Shown piece after piece: positions 51,417-64,000 of a DNA stretch of 64,000 bases; position 1 is the stretch's first letter, and the number at the start of each line of letters is the position of its first letter. Location of the stretch: contig AFXF02001488.1 of NCBI GenBank assembly GCA_000231825.2, forward strand, positions 480,770-544,769, in the 5' to 3' direction. This DNA comes from Tetrahymena elliotti 4EA (taxonomy: Eukaryota; Ciliophora; Oligohymenophorea; Hymenostomatida; Tetrahymenidae). The notes beneath the pieces are model-generated. The model saw only the letters and a program-made list of their open reading frames with translations, did not search any database and was not told the DNA's origin. The translations under genes and the position numbers were made by a program.

Positions 51417-54400
51417 TCAAATTTATTATGATTGATTGATAAGATAGGCATTTTCTTAAATGAGGAGTTATTTTTTTTCTTTTTCTTAAATTAATTCATG
51501 ATTTATTTGCTAAATATATTATTCTAAATTTTCAAGCTTCTTGCAAAGTTCAGTTGAGTCATTTTTAGATCTCTCTTAGCTCCTGGCTAGCCTTTTGCTT
51601 CTTATTTTAGCTTCGAAATATAATATGTTTTAAATACTTTGGCCCACATTACTTAAGTCTCTTTTTTTATTTCTTTCTTAGGAAGTATTAAAAGAATCAT
51701 TTATTTTATTATTTTTATTATTCTATTGCTTTTAGTTATTTCTTGAAAAGCTATTATTCACAGAAGTGTTGTTACTGTTTATTTTATTAGATTACTATTA
51801 TTATTAAATTCTTTACTACTAAATTTATTTAAAGTATTGATATTATTATAACTAGTTGATTTATTCCTACTTTTTCTATGTTATAGGCAACTTTCTTTTT
51901 TCAATTTATTTCGCTGTCTCTTAAATCATTTGAGAAAATTATTAATTTTTTAAATGGTTTTAGTAATTATGAGGTAAGTTGCTAAGTATACTGTCTTTTT
52001 GTTGTAAGTATGATAAATTTACTTATTCAAAAGACTAGATTTAATTAGTTGAGCTATTCATTATTTCTTTTTACTATTCCTATTAACTCAATTAATGTAG
52101 AGATAAGTTAGAAGGGTTGCTAGCAAATTCATCTTTTATAAAATTTCTAAAAGGAGCTGCAGCCTCAGACTTTTATTTTTAATTTACAATTTAATTGATT
52201 TCTTGAATATTGTGAATACTTTTAGAATCTTAAGGATTTTATGGATTTAGGTCTTTTTTCAAGAAGTTTTGAGATTTGATTTGTAAATTTTCCTCTATTT
52301 TTGCCATTTATTCAAGTTGTTACATGTTTAATTATTACTTTGTTGAGATAGGCTATTTGATGTCTATAGATCTATTATGACTAGACCTATCAGTTTTTAA
52401 TTAATTGTTTTAAAGGGGAGGCTTTACGGAATGAATTAGGAATTTATCTTAATTAATTTCGTTGCTATTTTAATGAAGTGAAGAGTTTTAAAATAAATTT
52501 CTGCCGTCTTATTTACTGTTCTTAGTTTGATCTTAGTTGATTTTATTTTCAATTGACATTAAATTCTGTTATGAATTTCTACTTAATGTCAACTTTTTAG
52601 CGTTAAATGCTTCAGCCTATTATTCAAGCTATTGATTTATTCTGTTACAACTTCTGTTACGATTTACAAAAGAAACCAAGCCATTTGAGTCATTATTTAA
52701 ATTATTCACTCTATCATTAATTATTTGTTTCTCTTAATTTTAGACATAATTAATGTTTTAACTAAAACTATAGTTGTGTTTACCTCTACTAGCAAATGTA
52801 TTTTGTTTTTTTCCACTATCCTAAGCATGACCATTCAATTCATTGTTAAATTCAGATTATTCTTCACTTTCTTAAAAAGATCTGTTAAAGGAATTCTTTT
52901 TTATTTTTCCTGCTTACTTAAATGAGTTGGTTGGATTATTTATTTTGTATGAAGATTGTTGATCATTTAGGTTATGATTTTCGCTCTAGTTAAGATTATG
53001 TTCTTCTTTTTAATTAATATGAGTCTGCTAAGTTGGCACATTTAGTGAATTTTTAATTTAACTATGAGTAAACGTAAAGGCACTTGAAGGTTTTATTTGG
53101 TTTGAAGAACATTAAATTTAATTATTTAAATTTTTCTATATATCTTTAGATGGGGTTAGGCTACTTTCTTAATAATTTATTTATTTGTGGAAAAAAATCA
53201 ATTGTTGGCTTTCTTAAATTTTACTTTTTTAATTACAAATTATATCAGTTCCTTGATTAGTTTATCTTTAAAGGTTAGGTTCATTTAAATTATTTCTTTG
53301 TGAGAGCTATTTGCTTTCTAATTATTCAACTGATGCATTATGACTCAAAATTTTTTAATAATTTTTAATTGGATCAAATAGATTAATTGTGTCTTTTTGT
53401 CTGCCTGATATAATTTCATTATTTAAATAAAATTAACTTTTTTCAGAAAAAGTACTATTTTGATTACTTTCTAAATTATTAAAATTTATCTCTTAATGAT
53501 CCATTAAACTTTCTTCGTTTGCTTATTATTTATTTAAATTATTATTTTTTTTAGAAGGAAGGAAACAACTATTTGCTGAGTATAGTGTTTTTTGGTAATT
53601 ATTTCTCTCACTATTCAGAGTATTTCGGGTACAATTATAGACCATTGAGGATTTATCATTAATAATACCAGAAATATCAAAATTATTCTGAGACATTTAA
53701 TGTTTTGCTTTAGCATTTAATTCATTGATAGATGATTTCATATTGCAGCAGTTTAGTTCATTATCGCTTATTTCAGTAGAATTATTAATCCCATATTCTG
53801 AAATTTAAATAGATTAGTAGTTTTGTATATTACCCTATTTTTTGGTATAAATCATTTAATTTTACTCACCTTCTAATTATGAGGAGAATTCATTAAAATA
53901 TTACTAATTTTTATCTTGAATGTTGTTTGTCAGAATTGATTACTTTTGGCGGAGAGATTATTCAGTGAGCATTTTTTCGTTTTTTTTACTATCTTAAGTA
54001 TGAGTCTATGATAGAGAATTGCTGACTGAAATTTATTGTTTTTATCTCAGTTCTTTTTTGTACTCTTATTTTAATGTATTAGAAATGAAGCCATTTTAGT
54101 TTTCAGTTTTTGAATATTTTCTTGAGACTCCATAGCATTCTTAGGCTTCTGACTCAATCATTGGATTAACATTACATAAATAGGAGTTATTTTCTTTGTC
54201 TAAGTATTCAGTAGAAAGAAAATTATTCTAATTAGATTAAGAGGAGCATTCTTATATTTTTTTAGAGAATCCATTGGCATGTAATTAAGTTTCTTTTGAA
54301 GTCTTCTTGTTTTAAATTTCCAAAGGTGTGTTTTTAGAAAGGTAAGGAGACGAAGTCCTCTCGTAGTATTTAAGAAGATTATTTATGGTACCTTCTCTCT

Positions 54401-57278
54401 TTTTATGCAAATAAAATTGCTTTATCCTTTAGAAGGCTTAGAAAACTTAAACCTTTTACATAGCCTTTGTAAATATAGTAAAACTTACTCTTTAAGCTAG
54501 CCATATTTTATTATTTTAGTGCCAAATTTTTAAGGGACGGCGAATATACCTTATTTCGTAATAATTAAAAAGTCTTTATTGAATTTCTTTCTTTTTCTTA
54601 TTCAAATTTTTGAGCCTTTTCAGTGCATCAAAGCATTTCCTCATTGTGACTATCTTTTCCTATTAAAGCCTAAGCTATTCATTACTGCTGTATTGCGTAA
54701 GGTGCTATTTATTTATAAATATTTTTAAAAATTTTTAATATTAAATTTTATTAAGCCGAGGAAAATCAAATTAAGTAAAAAGAGAAAGAAGTTGGTTGAT
54801 TGATGAAAAAAAAAGACAATAATACTCTTACACAACGAGAGCTTTGTGGTCTATCAAGTGTCCTTGATGTTTTCTATTTTTTAGTACAGATAATGTTAAT
54901 TAGACATTAGGAAAAACAATTTTAAGAATCTATTATTTACATAAGCAAATCTGAGTTTTTTAAATAGTTTTTTGCCAAATATGTAGAAAGCCACTTCATG
55001 AGCTAAGTCATCAACAGCCTATTCTTGTTCTTCTTCAAGATCCTAGGAAATAGATTATCCATGATTATTTTTAGTGTTATTTCTGTGAGATGAAAGTATC
55101 ATTTGTTATTAACCTGGGGTAAGTTCAATATTTTTAGAAATTGAAAATGCTTCAATCTATGATAAGCGTTTATCTCTTTCACTGTCATTATTTCTATGAG
55201 TCAAATAATTTTCTTTATCTAGGGCATATTAATCATCATCATCATCATCATCTTTTTGCTACTTTTGATATCTTGAGTCAGAGCTTAATTGCTATTTTTT
55301 TTCAAAATTTGAACCTCTTTTGTCATAACTTTATACTTTGTCTAAATCTTTCTATTTTTAGCAATAAGTCAGATTATTAAGATGATTAGATTAAATGTTA
55401 GATTGATCACAATAAATTAGATTTACCTCTATCTACTTTTATTAATCTTTCTGTTTTGATTATATTAGAGTTGATTAGTCTTAATTTTTAAAATTTTGTA
55501 TCTCTTCTTTTTCAATTATCGAATTTTAGTGAACAGGCTGGGCTGAAAAGTTATTATTTATCTTGTTTAATTCTTCTTAAGCTTAAACTGCTTAATTCTC
55601 ATTGTTTCTTTAATTTTAAATGTAAATTACATGGTTAGCCTTATTATTTATTGTTGCACTATTTAATTTTGTTGATGATTCTTTACGATATGAATCAATA
55701 ACCTCTTGCTGATATTAGCAAGTATTGCTTCTATTTGAATCAAGATCATTGTAAAATTTATTTTCTACTGCTGATTTATCTATTTTTTATGTGGAATGAG
55801 TATCAAATGATCTTTCATCAAAGATATTTTATTCGACTTGTAGTTCATTTTGTTTATTTTATAGTGTTTAATAAAGTGTGCAAACAGATTAAGCTTTTTC
55901 AGGTTAGACCTTTACAGTTGCTGTACCTTTAACTATTAATGCTTAATGGCTGTGATTTAAATCTTTCAATTTTTGATCGTCTTTTATTTGTAATTGATTT
56001 TAACTAGAATTACTGGAAGTACTTTCAATTTAATAGTTTTGCTCAAAACTTATTTAAATTTTGTCTGTACTGTCTTAGCCAGTATTTTAATCAGCAAACT
56101 GTTCTTTTTACTCCTCAATTACGTTACTAGCTTAGCAATTCTAGCTTTGTTGATGGCCAATTTAATAATTTTATCTAATTTTAGCAGTTGCGTAATTAAT
56201 TGAGTTGTAGTTTGAAGATCTATTAAGTTATTCTTCAAATTATTCCTAATCCATGAACTAGTCTTCATCAATTTAAAATTTATTTTGTTCATTCATACTT
56301 TTTGAACTTATTTCTGATTCATTTCTATCTAAACCTTTATTTTCTTATTTATGTTCATTCTTATCCTCAATTTACTAAACACTCAGAGAATTCTCTTTAA
56401 TATTATCATAAGAATCATCATTTTCAGTCTCAATCTCCTCATAGTTATTTTGCATTTAGTTTTCTGTAGATTGTTTTAGTGAATCTTCATTTTAAATTTG
56501 AATTTGAAAACTTTCACTTTCCTCTTTTCTTTACTGAGCACATTTGAATTCTTACTTATGAGTAAAAGTGTGAAGTAAATTACTAGAAAATTATTATTGA
56601 TAGTTATTCAGTTAATTATTGCATTTATCTGCTTAATTATCAATACTTTACATTCTTGAATCTTTGCCTTATTCATAAAAATAATTATTGTCTTCAATTT
56701 AAACTTCTTACACATTTTGTAATAGATCTTCTTATTATTATTAAGAGTATTTTTACATTGAAATTTAATGCCAAAATAAGAAATCATTTTTAGCCTCAAA
56801 TCTAAGCAAAATTTAATGGATTAATTATTTTTGTTGCTACTTTTGTTGGCAGTTTTTGTATAAAATAGTTAGCGTTTTCTTTTTTAATGAGTATAAGTAA
56901 GATTCTAATGCCTACTCTTCTAAATACTCCTCTCCATCAATATCCTACATATCAGCATCAAAACCATCTAAATCATCACATAAATATTCATCACCCTACT
57001 CAAAACTCATATCCCCTTCTTCAATTCCTTAATCATAGCTTTCATCACCTCTTTATTAAAATTCATCAAGATTTTCTTGACTTTTAACTATTGGATAATA
57101 GATATAAAAACATGGTTTTGAATGAATACTTATAAAAATGGCAAATGATCTAAATAAAATCAATCATAAACATGCTTATGTTATTACTTTACTGATCGCT
57201 AAAAATAAAAGTATCACCTTGTTAATTTTCTTAAAGCTCATTTAAGCCTAGGCTTTCAGTAAGCTTAGAGTTTGACAT
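51417..57278 (-). CDS. giant Gln/Asn-rich protein with possible Sfi1-like (centrin-binding) segments
   Basis: Reading from ATG at 57278 (MSNSKLTESLGLNELQ) to TGA at 51417, the strand is open for almost the whole 5.9 kb. Only three interruptions occur: an intron at 57088-57217, a short one near 54840-54900 whose exact borders are unsure, and one near 54700-54840. The product is about 1850 residues, mostly Asn, Gln, Ser, Lys and Glu. An acidic Asp/Glu region lies near the N-terminus and a run of six Asp is encoded at about 55230-55247. Two regions stand out as helical and hydrophobic-patterned: FEAKNDFLFWHQI early on, and a middle segment (about 54300-55000) with KLFKKLRFAYVNNRFLKLFF, CFDALKRLKNLNKKK and YEIRYIRRPLKIWHQNNK. 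The spaced LxxW pattern resembles Sfi1 repeats, which bind centrin at basal bodies. That is a tentative match by eye. Confidence 0.7.
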
Positions 57279-58799
57279 TTTTAATAGTATGCTTTTTTAT
57301 TCCTTTTTAAATGCAAAAAAATTAAACGCAAAATAGTTAATAAAAAAGATTTGAAAATATTAATTGCGAACATAATCATCAATGATATCCAAATACTGTT
57401 TATAAACATATTTAAAAATACATGGTAAGTCTTTGATATTTTTTGATTTTATAAATAAATTTAAAAATAAGCAAAATCTCATTGTTTTTTGATTTGAGTG
57501 ATAATCATATTTGTTTTTGAAATTGAAATAGTTAACAGTCTAATTTGAATATTATGAAAGCTAATATTAATTATCATTCTATTTGATTTTATTTTAAAAA
57601 CTATTTACTTATGAGTAATAATTTAATTATCAAAATATTAAAATTTTTGATTTCTTTTCTCTTTCACTATTGTCTGTTTTTTTGGAGTTCAAAAAGTTGG
57701 TAGCACTTGCTTTCTTGGAGCCATTTCAAGCAAAATTAAATTAAAACTATAAAAATTTTAGATAAAATTATTGTTTTAGATTCAATAATAGAATAATATT
57801 TGATTCAAGCTTTGTAGCGTTGAGAAATAAATAATTTTGTTGATTATGTTTCAATCCTATACTTTTTTACACTAAAAGCTTAAATTATTACTAGTTTATT
57901 TTTTAATAGCTATTACATCTAAGAAATAACTTAGAGTTTAAGTCAAGTTGTTTAAATTTTTCCAAATAGAAAATTCTTTTCAAAAATAAAACTTACAAAA
58001 AATAACTGCCCATTTTTTGCATGAATATTACCATCATTATTATCCAAAAGATTTGCAAACAAGCTGATAATAACTTTTTTTTTTATTTTCTAAAATGCAT
58101 TTTTGTAAAAATTTAGAAAAAAATTTTAGAAAGATATTTTTTGTTTAATAAGCTCTTTTCGCTCATCTTAAAAGGTATTCTTTATGTTTGTTGAATTTTC
58201 AATAAAATGAATTTTTCAAAATTTTTTAATACACTCACAGTATTTATAACTTTTATATTTGGCCATATTTTATTTAAATTTTATTACTGCTTGTTATTCC
58301 TTTATTATTTAACTTTAATTAAGAGCAATGTTATATTAACATGATACTCTAAAAAATTTAAATAAAAGCTAGATTATGATACAAACATTAATAAAAAATG
58401 TTATTGTATATGTTATCAATTTCTTGATCAATATTGGTATTTTTTAATATTTAAGAGGAAAATTATTTAATTGAAGTTCAATATCATACATTTTATTTAT
58501 TACTCATAATCTCTATGAAAAATAAAGACTTAAAAATTTTTGTCATTGTCAAAAATATAAAAATTTTTAAGAATTTATTTTTATTGTTCATATTTTTATT
58601 TTAATGAGGAAGGAAAATTTTTCTTTTTTATGAAGAAAATTTAGAAAAGCAAAAAGAAGTGGAGACACTTAAGAAGATTATTTCTCGTATTTTTAATAGC
58701 AAAATACTTAAATCATAAAAAAAATTATATTTTTAGAGTTTATATCATTTATGCTAAATACTAAAGTATAATTATTATTTTTATAAACGTCGAAGCTTA
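57279..58799. other. AT-rich intergenic region
   Basis: About 1.5 kb upstream of the giant gene; it should contain its promoter. No reading frame or structural RNA is supported on either strand. Confidence 0.45.
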
Positions 58800-59420
58800 T
58801 AATAGCCAATCCAATAATAGTAGTTGGTACAATTTCTACCGTTTACACTGGCTTCTCATATTTGAGGATCAAAAAATTGAAAGGAATTCATCATATCATA
58901 ACTGCTACCAGCTTAAGAACATCTTTCTATATGAATTTTCAATTGTTGAGTCAGTATACAAATTATTAAAATCAGTTATTGATAGGTTTATTTTCAATTA
59001 AATATCGAGGCAGTAATAAATTCATGCCAACTGTGTTACCCTTAATTTTTAAAACAGGTAACAAGTAATACTGCAACAAACAGACTTTTTTTCCAGTATT
59101 TTTCTTACTGTACTACGCAATCTAACATAATGATGTTTTAAAATCTTTGAATTGACTTCATAAGATTTACCTTTTGCAAGCATAAGAAAGAAGTTTAATA
59201 AAGACTAATAATGTATCAGTTAATGTTTTTTGGAATCAATCATCAAAGTCAATGAAAAAAATGTTTTAAATGGCAGTTGAACTAAAAATCTACTTGAATT
59301 TGACATAGATTTTGTAAAACTATAAAGTATTTCAAAAGTAATACTACTGAATTAAATCAGAAAGTGGAAGAGAAGAGGTGCTTGAGTTTATTTTTACCAT
59401 TTTATAAAAAACTTAATATG
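58800..59420 (-). pseudogene. possible decayed coding fragment, family unknown
   Basis: Within otherwise empty DNA this segment has coding-like composition on the minus strand, with blocks in different frames: SLPLSDLIQ, then KILKHHYVRLRSTVRKILEKK, then (one frame over, after an A7 run) QYYLLPVLKIKGNTVGMNLL and PRYLIENKPINN. Frames break by single steps without splice sites, which suggests a degenerate gene or mobile-element remnant rather than an active gene. The plus strand also carries a 115-codon open frame over 58790-59130, so the reading direction is not certain. I recognise no family. Confidence 0.25.
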
Positions 59421-59732
59421 TATGAAAGATTATTCAAAAATAAAAAACTAATTTTTAAATAATATATTTGTCAATGAGCTAGATTGTTTTTTCATATTAA
59501 AGTAAATTTTATCCAAAATTTAAATTGCATAAGGAATAATTTATCATTTTCAGTTTAAGTATTAAGAAAAATACATACATAAAATATAGAGAAAAATATA
59601 CTTTTGTTTCATATCATTAAAAATATTTATGAGGAGTTTTGGCTTAATAATAATGAAGAAAGAAAGAAAGTTTTGTTTACTTTGTAATTTGATTAGAAGA
59701 TAGTATATATTTATAAATAATTAGATTTTTTT
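59421..59732. other. AT-rich intergenic spacer
   Basis: 312 bases of AT-rich DNA, mostly the 3' flank of the minus-strand gene that ends at 59733. Nothing seen. Confidence 0.4.
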
Positions 59733-62348
59733 TCAAAATCTCTTTATAATTATTCCTTTAGAGAGTTTTGAAACACCTCTAATAACTTTTAGAGTGTATT
59801 AGTTTTTTAAATTTTCTTGAGACATAGTATTATCGATTTAAATCTCTTCTTCTCTAATGCATTGTAAAAAAATTTAGTAACAGAATAATTTAATTAAGTT
59901 AATATAAGTAATAGTCATTGGAGAAAGTTTTTCTGTGAGATCAATTTTAAAACACTCTTTGTATAAATTTAAATATTCTTCGTTTTAGCTAAGGATTGGA
60001 ATGTTTTTATTATTAAGTTAAAAAAAGAGTACATTATAGTGTGCATGAGAAAAATAGTCAAAAGCATATTTCCCTTCTATTTTATAATTATTTTTTGCTG
60101 AAGATTTTATTCTGCTTATCAAAATTTGCAACTCTTTTGAAATTATTTCTGGTACTTTCATATTTGCTAAATTATTAGGTTAAAACATATTTAGTACATT
60201 GTACATGAAGAGTTTATTAAAATTATGGTATCTTCCAAATTTGTGAGGATTTGGATTTGTCTTAGGAGATTGTTCTTCAGAATTTTCTTTTATTTCATTA
60301 TACTTATTCATTTGAGGGCTTTACAAGCAATTCTAATTGAATGGATTAGAAGATTATGCAACTTAATTTTTCTTCTTATACTAAGAGAATTTGAATTAAG
60401 TTTATTATTATGGTGTAAGATTATGTAATTCAAAGAATTTCAAACACTTTTCATGATAATTTTTTTCATATTTCTATGTTTCAGTTTGATAACAATACTG
60501 GTCATTTTTTAAGGTAGTAATTGGTTAACATTTATCTTTGTCATCTGTAATTTTTTACTGGTTTTAGCATTTTTAACTTGCTTCATGGCTGTACTTATTC
60601 TAGTTATCATTTTCTAAAGTTATTAAATTTTTTTTGGAAGGAATAGTGCAGCTATTTGTATTATCATTCATATCATGGTTTTCTATTTTGATTAATTCTT
60701 AAGAAATGCTACTTTCATTAGGATTACTAATCGAGATAGTTGAAGCAAAAGCTAAAGTTGTTATCTGCTATGTAGTAGCGCTACATCTTGAGAAGCATGT
60801 AGGTGTTCTACCTTTTCTCTAGCTTTCAACCTCAATTTCGTTCTAAGTAGTTTACTAAGATTTATAAAATTAAGCATCTTGATCTAAGCTATTTTATTTG
60901 TACTGAACTTTATTTGAAGTATTATTAAAATCAGAGAGAAAGCTTTAAAATATAGAATGAGTGATGCTACTCTAAGTAAGATAAAGGCATTTGTAAATAA
61001 GTGATTCTTGAGTTTCTTTAGCACTCTTTTATGATGAAGATTTTGAAGAAATAACGTTCTGTAATTCTTGATAGTATTGGGTCTATTTCGAAGTATTATT
61101 TTCTTTAATCTTATTAAAATTTAAGGATTAGTCTAATTATGTGAAATTACTTTATTAAATGATCTAAGAAGTATGTTTTTTTGATTGATTTGAACTTTAA
61201 TTAAAATCTTGAATGTAAAAATTATTTTGCGCATTTTATTTAGAGCAAAACATCTTTTAATCCTAATTGTTTTTTACACATTGCTAGTTGTTTAAATACA
61301 GATAAACTTCAGAAGTAGATGTTTCTTCTGACTTTTTTTTTGATGACTTCTCATTATTTTCATTTTATTCGCTTTTTATGTGTTTGAATATATTTTCTTA
61401 AATTTCTTCATTTTGAGAATAACTCTTCTTGTACTGCTAAAATTTTCTTTTATTTTACTATTTTATTTGGCTTTCCTCTTTAACTTAAAACTTTTTTATT
61501 TGTTGCATCTAAGAATTTGCTTGGTTACTCGATTATCCTTCGTATTAAATGCTGTTAACAGTAGAATCATTTAAATGTTCTTTCTATAAGTAATTTGAAG
61601 AATTTGAAGAATTTAATTTATTGTGCTAGCTAAGTTATTATTTATCATCATAATTTAAATTTTTGGTACTGCTTTTATCTATTTCTTCGATAACCTTTCT
61701 GTCATCAATTTATTTATTTAATTGAAATGAAGCTTCTGTTTTCATATGCTTGATTGATAATTATTACGCAGGGATTACAATTTTACTAATTGGACTGGTA
61801 GCAAAACAACTTTCTTCTCTATTTTACTGAATATCTCTAGATTTGTACTTCATGTGACTATTATTTTAAAATAGGTCCTCTTCTTAATATTTATTTGCAC
61901 ATTTACTATTTTGATTATGATTAGATTCAATTAAACCAAAGTAAGTACACATTTTATCAAATTCCTAAGTGAATCTATCATATACATTAGTTACTATTTT
62001 GATAGGATTTATATTTTTAGAGCATTATGGTTATGTTTTTTAAGGTAGAGCTCTAACAGAACATCTGCGCAGCTAAGAAGTTTTAATTTTTATGAGTTTT
62101 TTCTAATTTTTGTTATAATCGATACATTTTGATGCTTCATTTAGATAATTATTATTATTACTATGAATAGGATTTTATTTCAAATGTACTTATTTTTACT
62201 TCATCATGCAATTTATTAGCTGATTGCTGATGTCAATTACAGTGACCTAGCCTTCTAAACATTACGGGTGAATAGGGTAATTATGTTATGTATTAGTTTA
62301 AGTCTTTGATTAAGAAATAAATCTGTTTTATTAGTTACTTTATTTCAT
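59733..62348 (-). CDS. last gene before the telomere: 871-residue unrecognised protein
   Basis: One uninterrupted ciliate-code frame of exactly 872 codons from ATG at 62348 (MKQSNQQNRFISQSK) to TGA at 59733-59735. I chose this start over the internal Met pair at 62217 because the 43 codons between are open and look coding (YPIHPQCLEGQVTVIDISNQ). The first 600 residues are Ser/Asn/Gln/Lys-rich low complexity with scattered Cys. The C-terminal 220 residues look globular: NPHKFGRYHNFNKLFMYNVL, KVPEIISKELQILISRIK, GKYAFDYFSHAHYNVLFFQL, MTITYINLIKLFCYQIFLQC. I recognise no family and see no membrane segment strong enough to call. It points away from the telomere, so its promoter lies in the subtelomere. 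No sign of truncation. Confidence 0.7.
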
Positions 62349-63954
62349 GAATTTGAATCAGTTAATTTTTTTATTTTAGAACTAATTAATTTATTATTTA
62401 AATATTATACATAATTTACTATTTTTGTATAGATCAACTATGTTTTTTTTAAATAAATTAATCAAAAAGTTCTTTTAGGCAATCTTAAAATAATAGTGTA
62501 AAAAATCTTTGTCTAAAAGTTCTAAGTAGATAAAAACTTGGCTAATTTGAATAAACTTAATATTTATTATTTTTTTTAACTTGAAGAGCCTTCTATTTTA
62601 TTTAATATGCTATAAACTGCATCCTTGAATGAGCTTTCAAAAAAAATCATACATAATGCTTCTGAAATGTTCTTCTTGGTTTATATTCAGGAATTTACTA
62701 GCTTACTTTATATTCAATTAAATTTTATAAATTTTATCAGTTAGCGCTGACACTTGAATTTTGTTAATTGATCACTGTACAAAAATTTAATGAATAACAG
62801 AAAAATCACTAGTTAATATGAGCTCTTTAACAAATTGATTGGCTATTGCAATATTTTATTTCTATTTTTATTTTAAGAAAAAAACTATTTTTTTACTCAT
62901 AAAAATACAAATCATATTTTAAATTATTTTCTAATAATATTGTATCCCAAACTTATTCTTTCTTAATTATCTTCCAAATATTGTAAATTAAACAGTATTT
63001 GTCAGAAATCACAAAACTACCTACCCTATTTAATTAATTTAATTTAAAGCAGCATGCAAAACAAACAAATTATTAATTTTTTAAACTTCAATACTCTTTA
63101 ATAATGACATTTGATGAATTCCATTCAATTTACATTATTTTTAAGCAATTTTAAATTTTAAATAATACTAATTTTCATAAAAATATAAAAGTTCAAATTA
63201 TATTTTTATTTTCGCCTTGTAATTCAATATTTTTAAAATTCATTAAAAAAAATATTTTAATTAAAAATTACATAATATTCTTTCATATTTGGTTTAAAAT
63301 AGCTCAAAAATATTTTTGGTTTTCTCTTTTGAAAGTATTTACCCAAGAATTTCCTATTTCTCCACTAAAATTTCATCTAATTGAGAAATTTGTTAACTTT
63401 CTAATTCCTTTAATCAACTAAAATAAAATTAAAGTAATAAAATAAAATTTTTATGGGCTAGTCAATAATTTAAGAACTGAAGAATACTGGTATTAAATAA
63501 TTAATAGTTAATAAATAAAAAGAACCTTTTTAGTGTTGGCTATTACATTAAATCTTAGAAACCTAAAAAAGTGAAAATATTTTATTCATAATAACATTAA
63601 AAAATCATTTAAATACAAAAGATAGCATATTGAATTAACTTTATTTTTTCTAAAAATCTAAAATTTATTTCAAAGTGTTTTATTTTTAAATCAGATTTAT
63701 TTTCTCCTCAATTAATAAGATTTATGATGAAAATTAAAAAAGACTTCTATTCAAATAAATAAGTACTTTTAAAGTAGTTCTAAAATAAAATGATGAATAT
63801 TATGTTTTAAACTTACAAAAATATTTTTACATTTGAATTAAAAAAATTTAAATGGATTAATCCTCAGTTTTTAAAGTATTTATTTTTATTTTCTAACTAC
63901 TAGTAATCAAATTTGTCAAAAATTTTTAAAAAATAAATATTATTGATAATATCA
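62349..63954. other. subtelomeric non-coding DNA
   Basis: About 1.6 kb of unique, very AT-rich DNA between the last gene and the telomere. I see no subtelomeric repeat array, no gene and no copy of the Tetrahymena chromosome breakage sequence. Its absence is expected, because that element is removed when macronuclear chromosomes form. The promoter of the gene starting at 62348 should lie at the left end. Confidence 0.55.
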
Positions 63955-64000
63955 GGGGTTGGGGTTGGGGTTGGGGTTGGGGTTGGGGTTGGGGTTGGGG
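63955..64000 (+). repeat. macronuclear telomere, (GGGGTT)n
   Basis: Seven perfect GGGGTT units plus GGGG run to the last base of the window, with the G-rich strand 5' to 3' toward the end, as at a right-hand chromosome terminus. The sequence switches abruptly from unique AT-rich DNA (TAATATCA) to the repeat, as expected for telomerase addition onto a broken end. G4T2 is the Tetrahymena telomere unit. Confidence 0.99.

Noticed and set aside
55141..57087. Several plus-strand ORFs including one with a poly-His run
   Set aside because: All lie antisense to the giant minus-strand gene. The (CAT)6 run is the complement of six Asp codons, so it is neither a His-rich protein nor an independent microsatellite.
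1..64000. tRNA, rRNA, CRISPR arrays, bacterial operons, ribosome-binding sites
   Set aside because: I found no tRNA-like B-box (GGTTCGAATCC type), no rRNA sequence, no repeat-spacer arrays and no clustered same-strand gene blocks. The eukaryotic gene structure rules out bacterial signals. An unseen small RNA gene remains possible.

Overview
The window is the end of a macronuclear (somatic) chromosome of a Tetrahymena-type oligohymenophorean ciliate. Three things show this. The last 46 bases are a perfect G4T2 telomere (GGGGTT repeated). Every long reading frame needs TAA and TAG read as glutamine, with TGA as the only stop. Genes are cut by AT-rich GT...AG introns in about 80% AT DNA. Standard-code ORF calling therefore shreds almost every real gene, and I re-read all frames with the ciliate code. 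Coordinates run from start codon to TGA and include introns.

Layout. 1-654: edge of a minus-strand gene leaving the window. 2.3-6.9 kb (+): a low-complexity protein with a possible myristoylation site and an ALMS-like C-terminus. 7.9-9.1 kb (-): a protein ending in a chromo-shadow-like domain. 10.6-14.1 kb (+): a low-complexity coiled-coil protein. 14.6-19.6 kb (+): a very large LRR protein with a kinase-like N-terminus. 20.7-22.1 kb (+): a Cys-rich protein, tail to tail with a Q/N-rich protein (21.95-23.0 kb, -). 23.8-26.2 kb (-): two unrecognised genes. 28.2-30.1 kb (+): a membrane RBR ubiquitin ligase. 30.6-32.4 kb (+): an Lcp5/neuroguidin ribosome-biogenesis factor. 33.0-38.5 kb (-): a tandem cyclic-nucleotide-binding-domain protein. 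40.2-40.9 kb (-): TRAPPC5. 41.5-43.0 kb (+): methylisocitrate lyase. 43.6-45.0 kb (-): an unrecognised basic protein. 45.7-48.3 kb (+): a tail-anchored coiled-coil protein with FG-like motifs, resembling the nuclear-pore membrane protein Pom82. 49.1-50.7 kb (-): a tail-anchored ankyrin protein. 51.4-57.3 kb (-): a giant Gln/Asn-rich protein with Sfi1-like segments. 59.7-62.3 kb (-): an 871-residue unrecognised protein, the last gene before about 1.6 kb of non-coding subtelomere and the telomere.

There are no operons. Genes stand alone in both orientations, separated by 0.3-2.5 kb of very AT-rich DNA. The recognised genes are housekeeping (ribosome assembly, vesicle tethering, ubiquitin, propionate metabolism) mixed with ciliate-expanded families (LRR, cNBD, Q/N-rich). 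The less ordinary items are the kinase-like LRR protein with an apparent frame break, the chromo-shadow-like protein, the Pom82-like protein and the CC-rich tail-anchored ankyrin protein.
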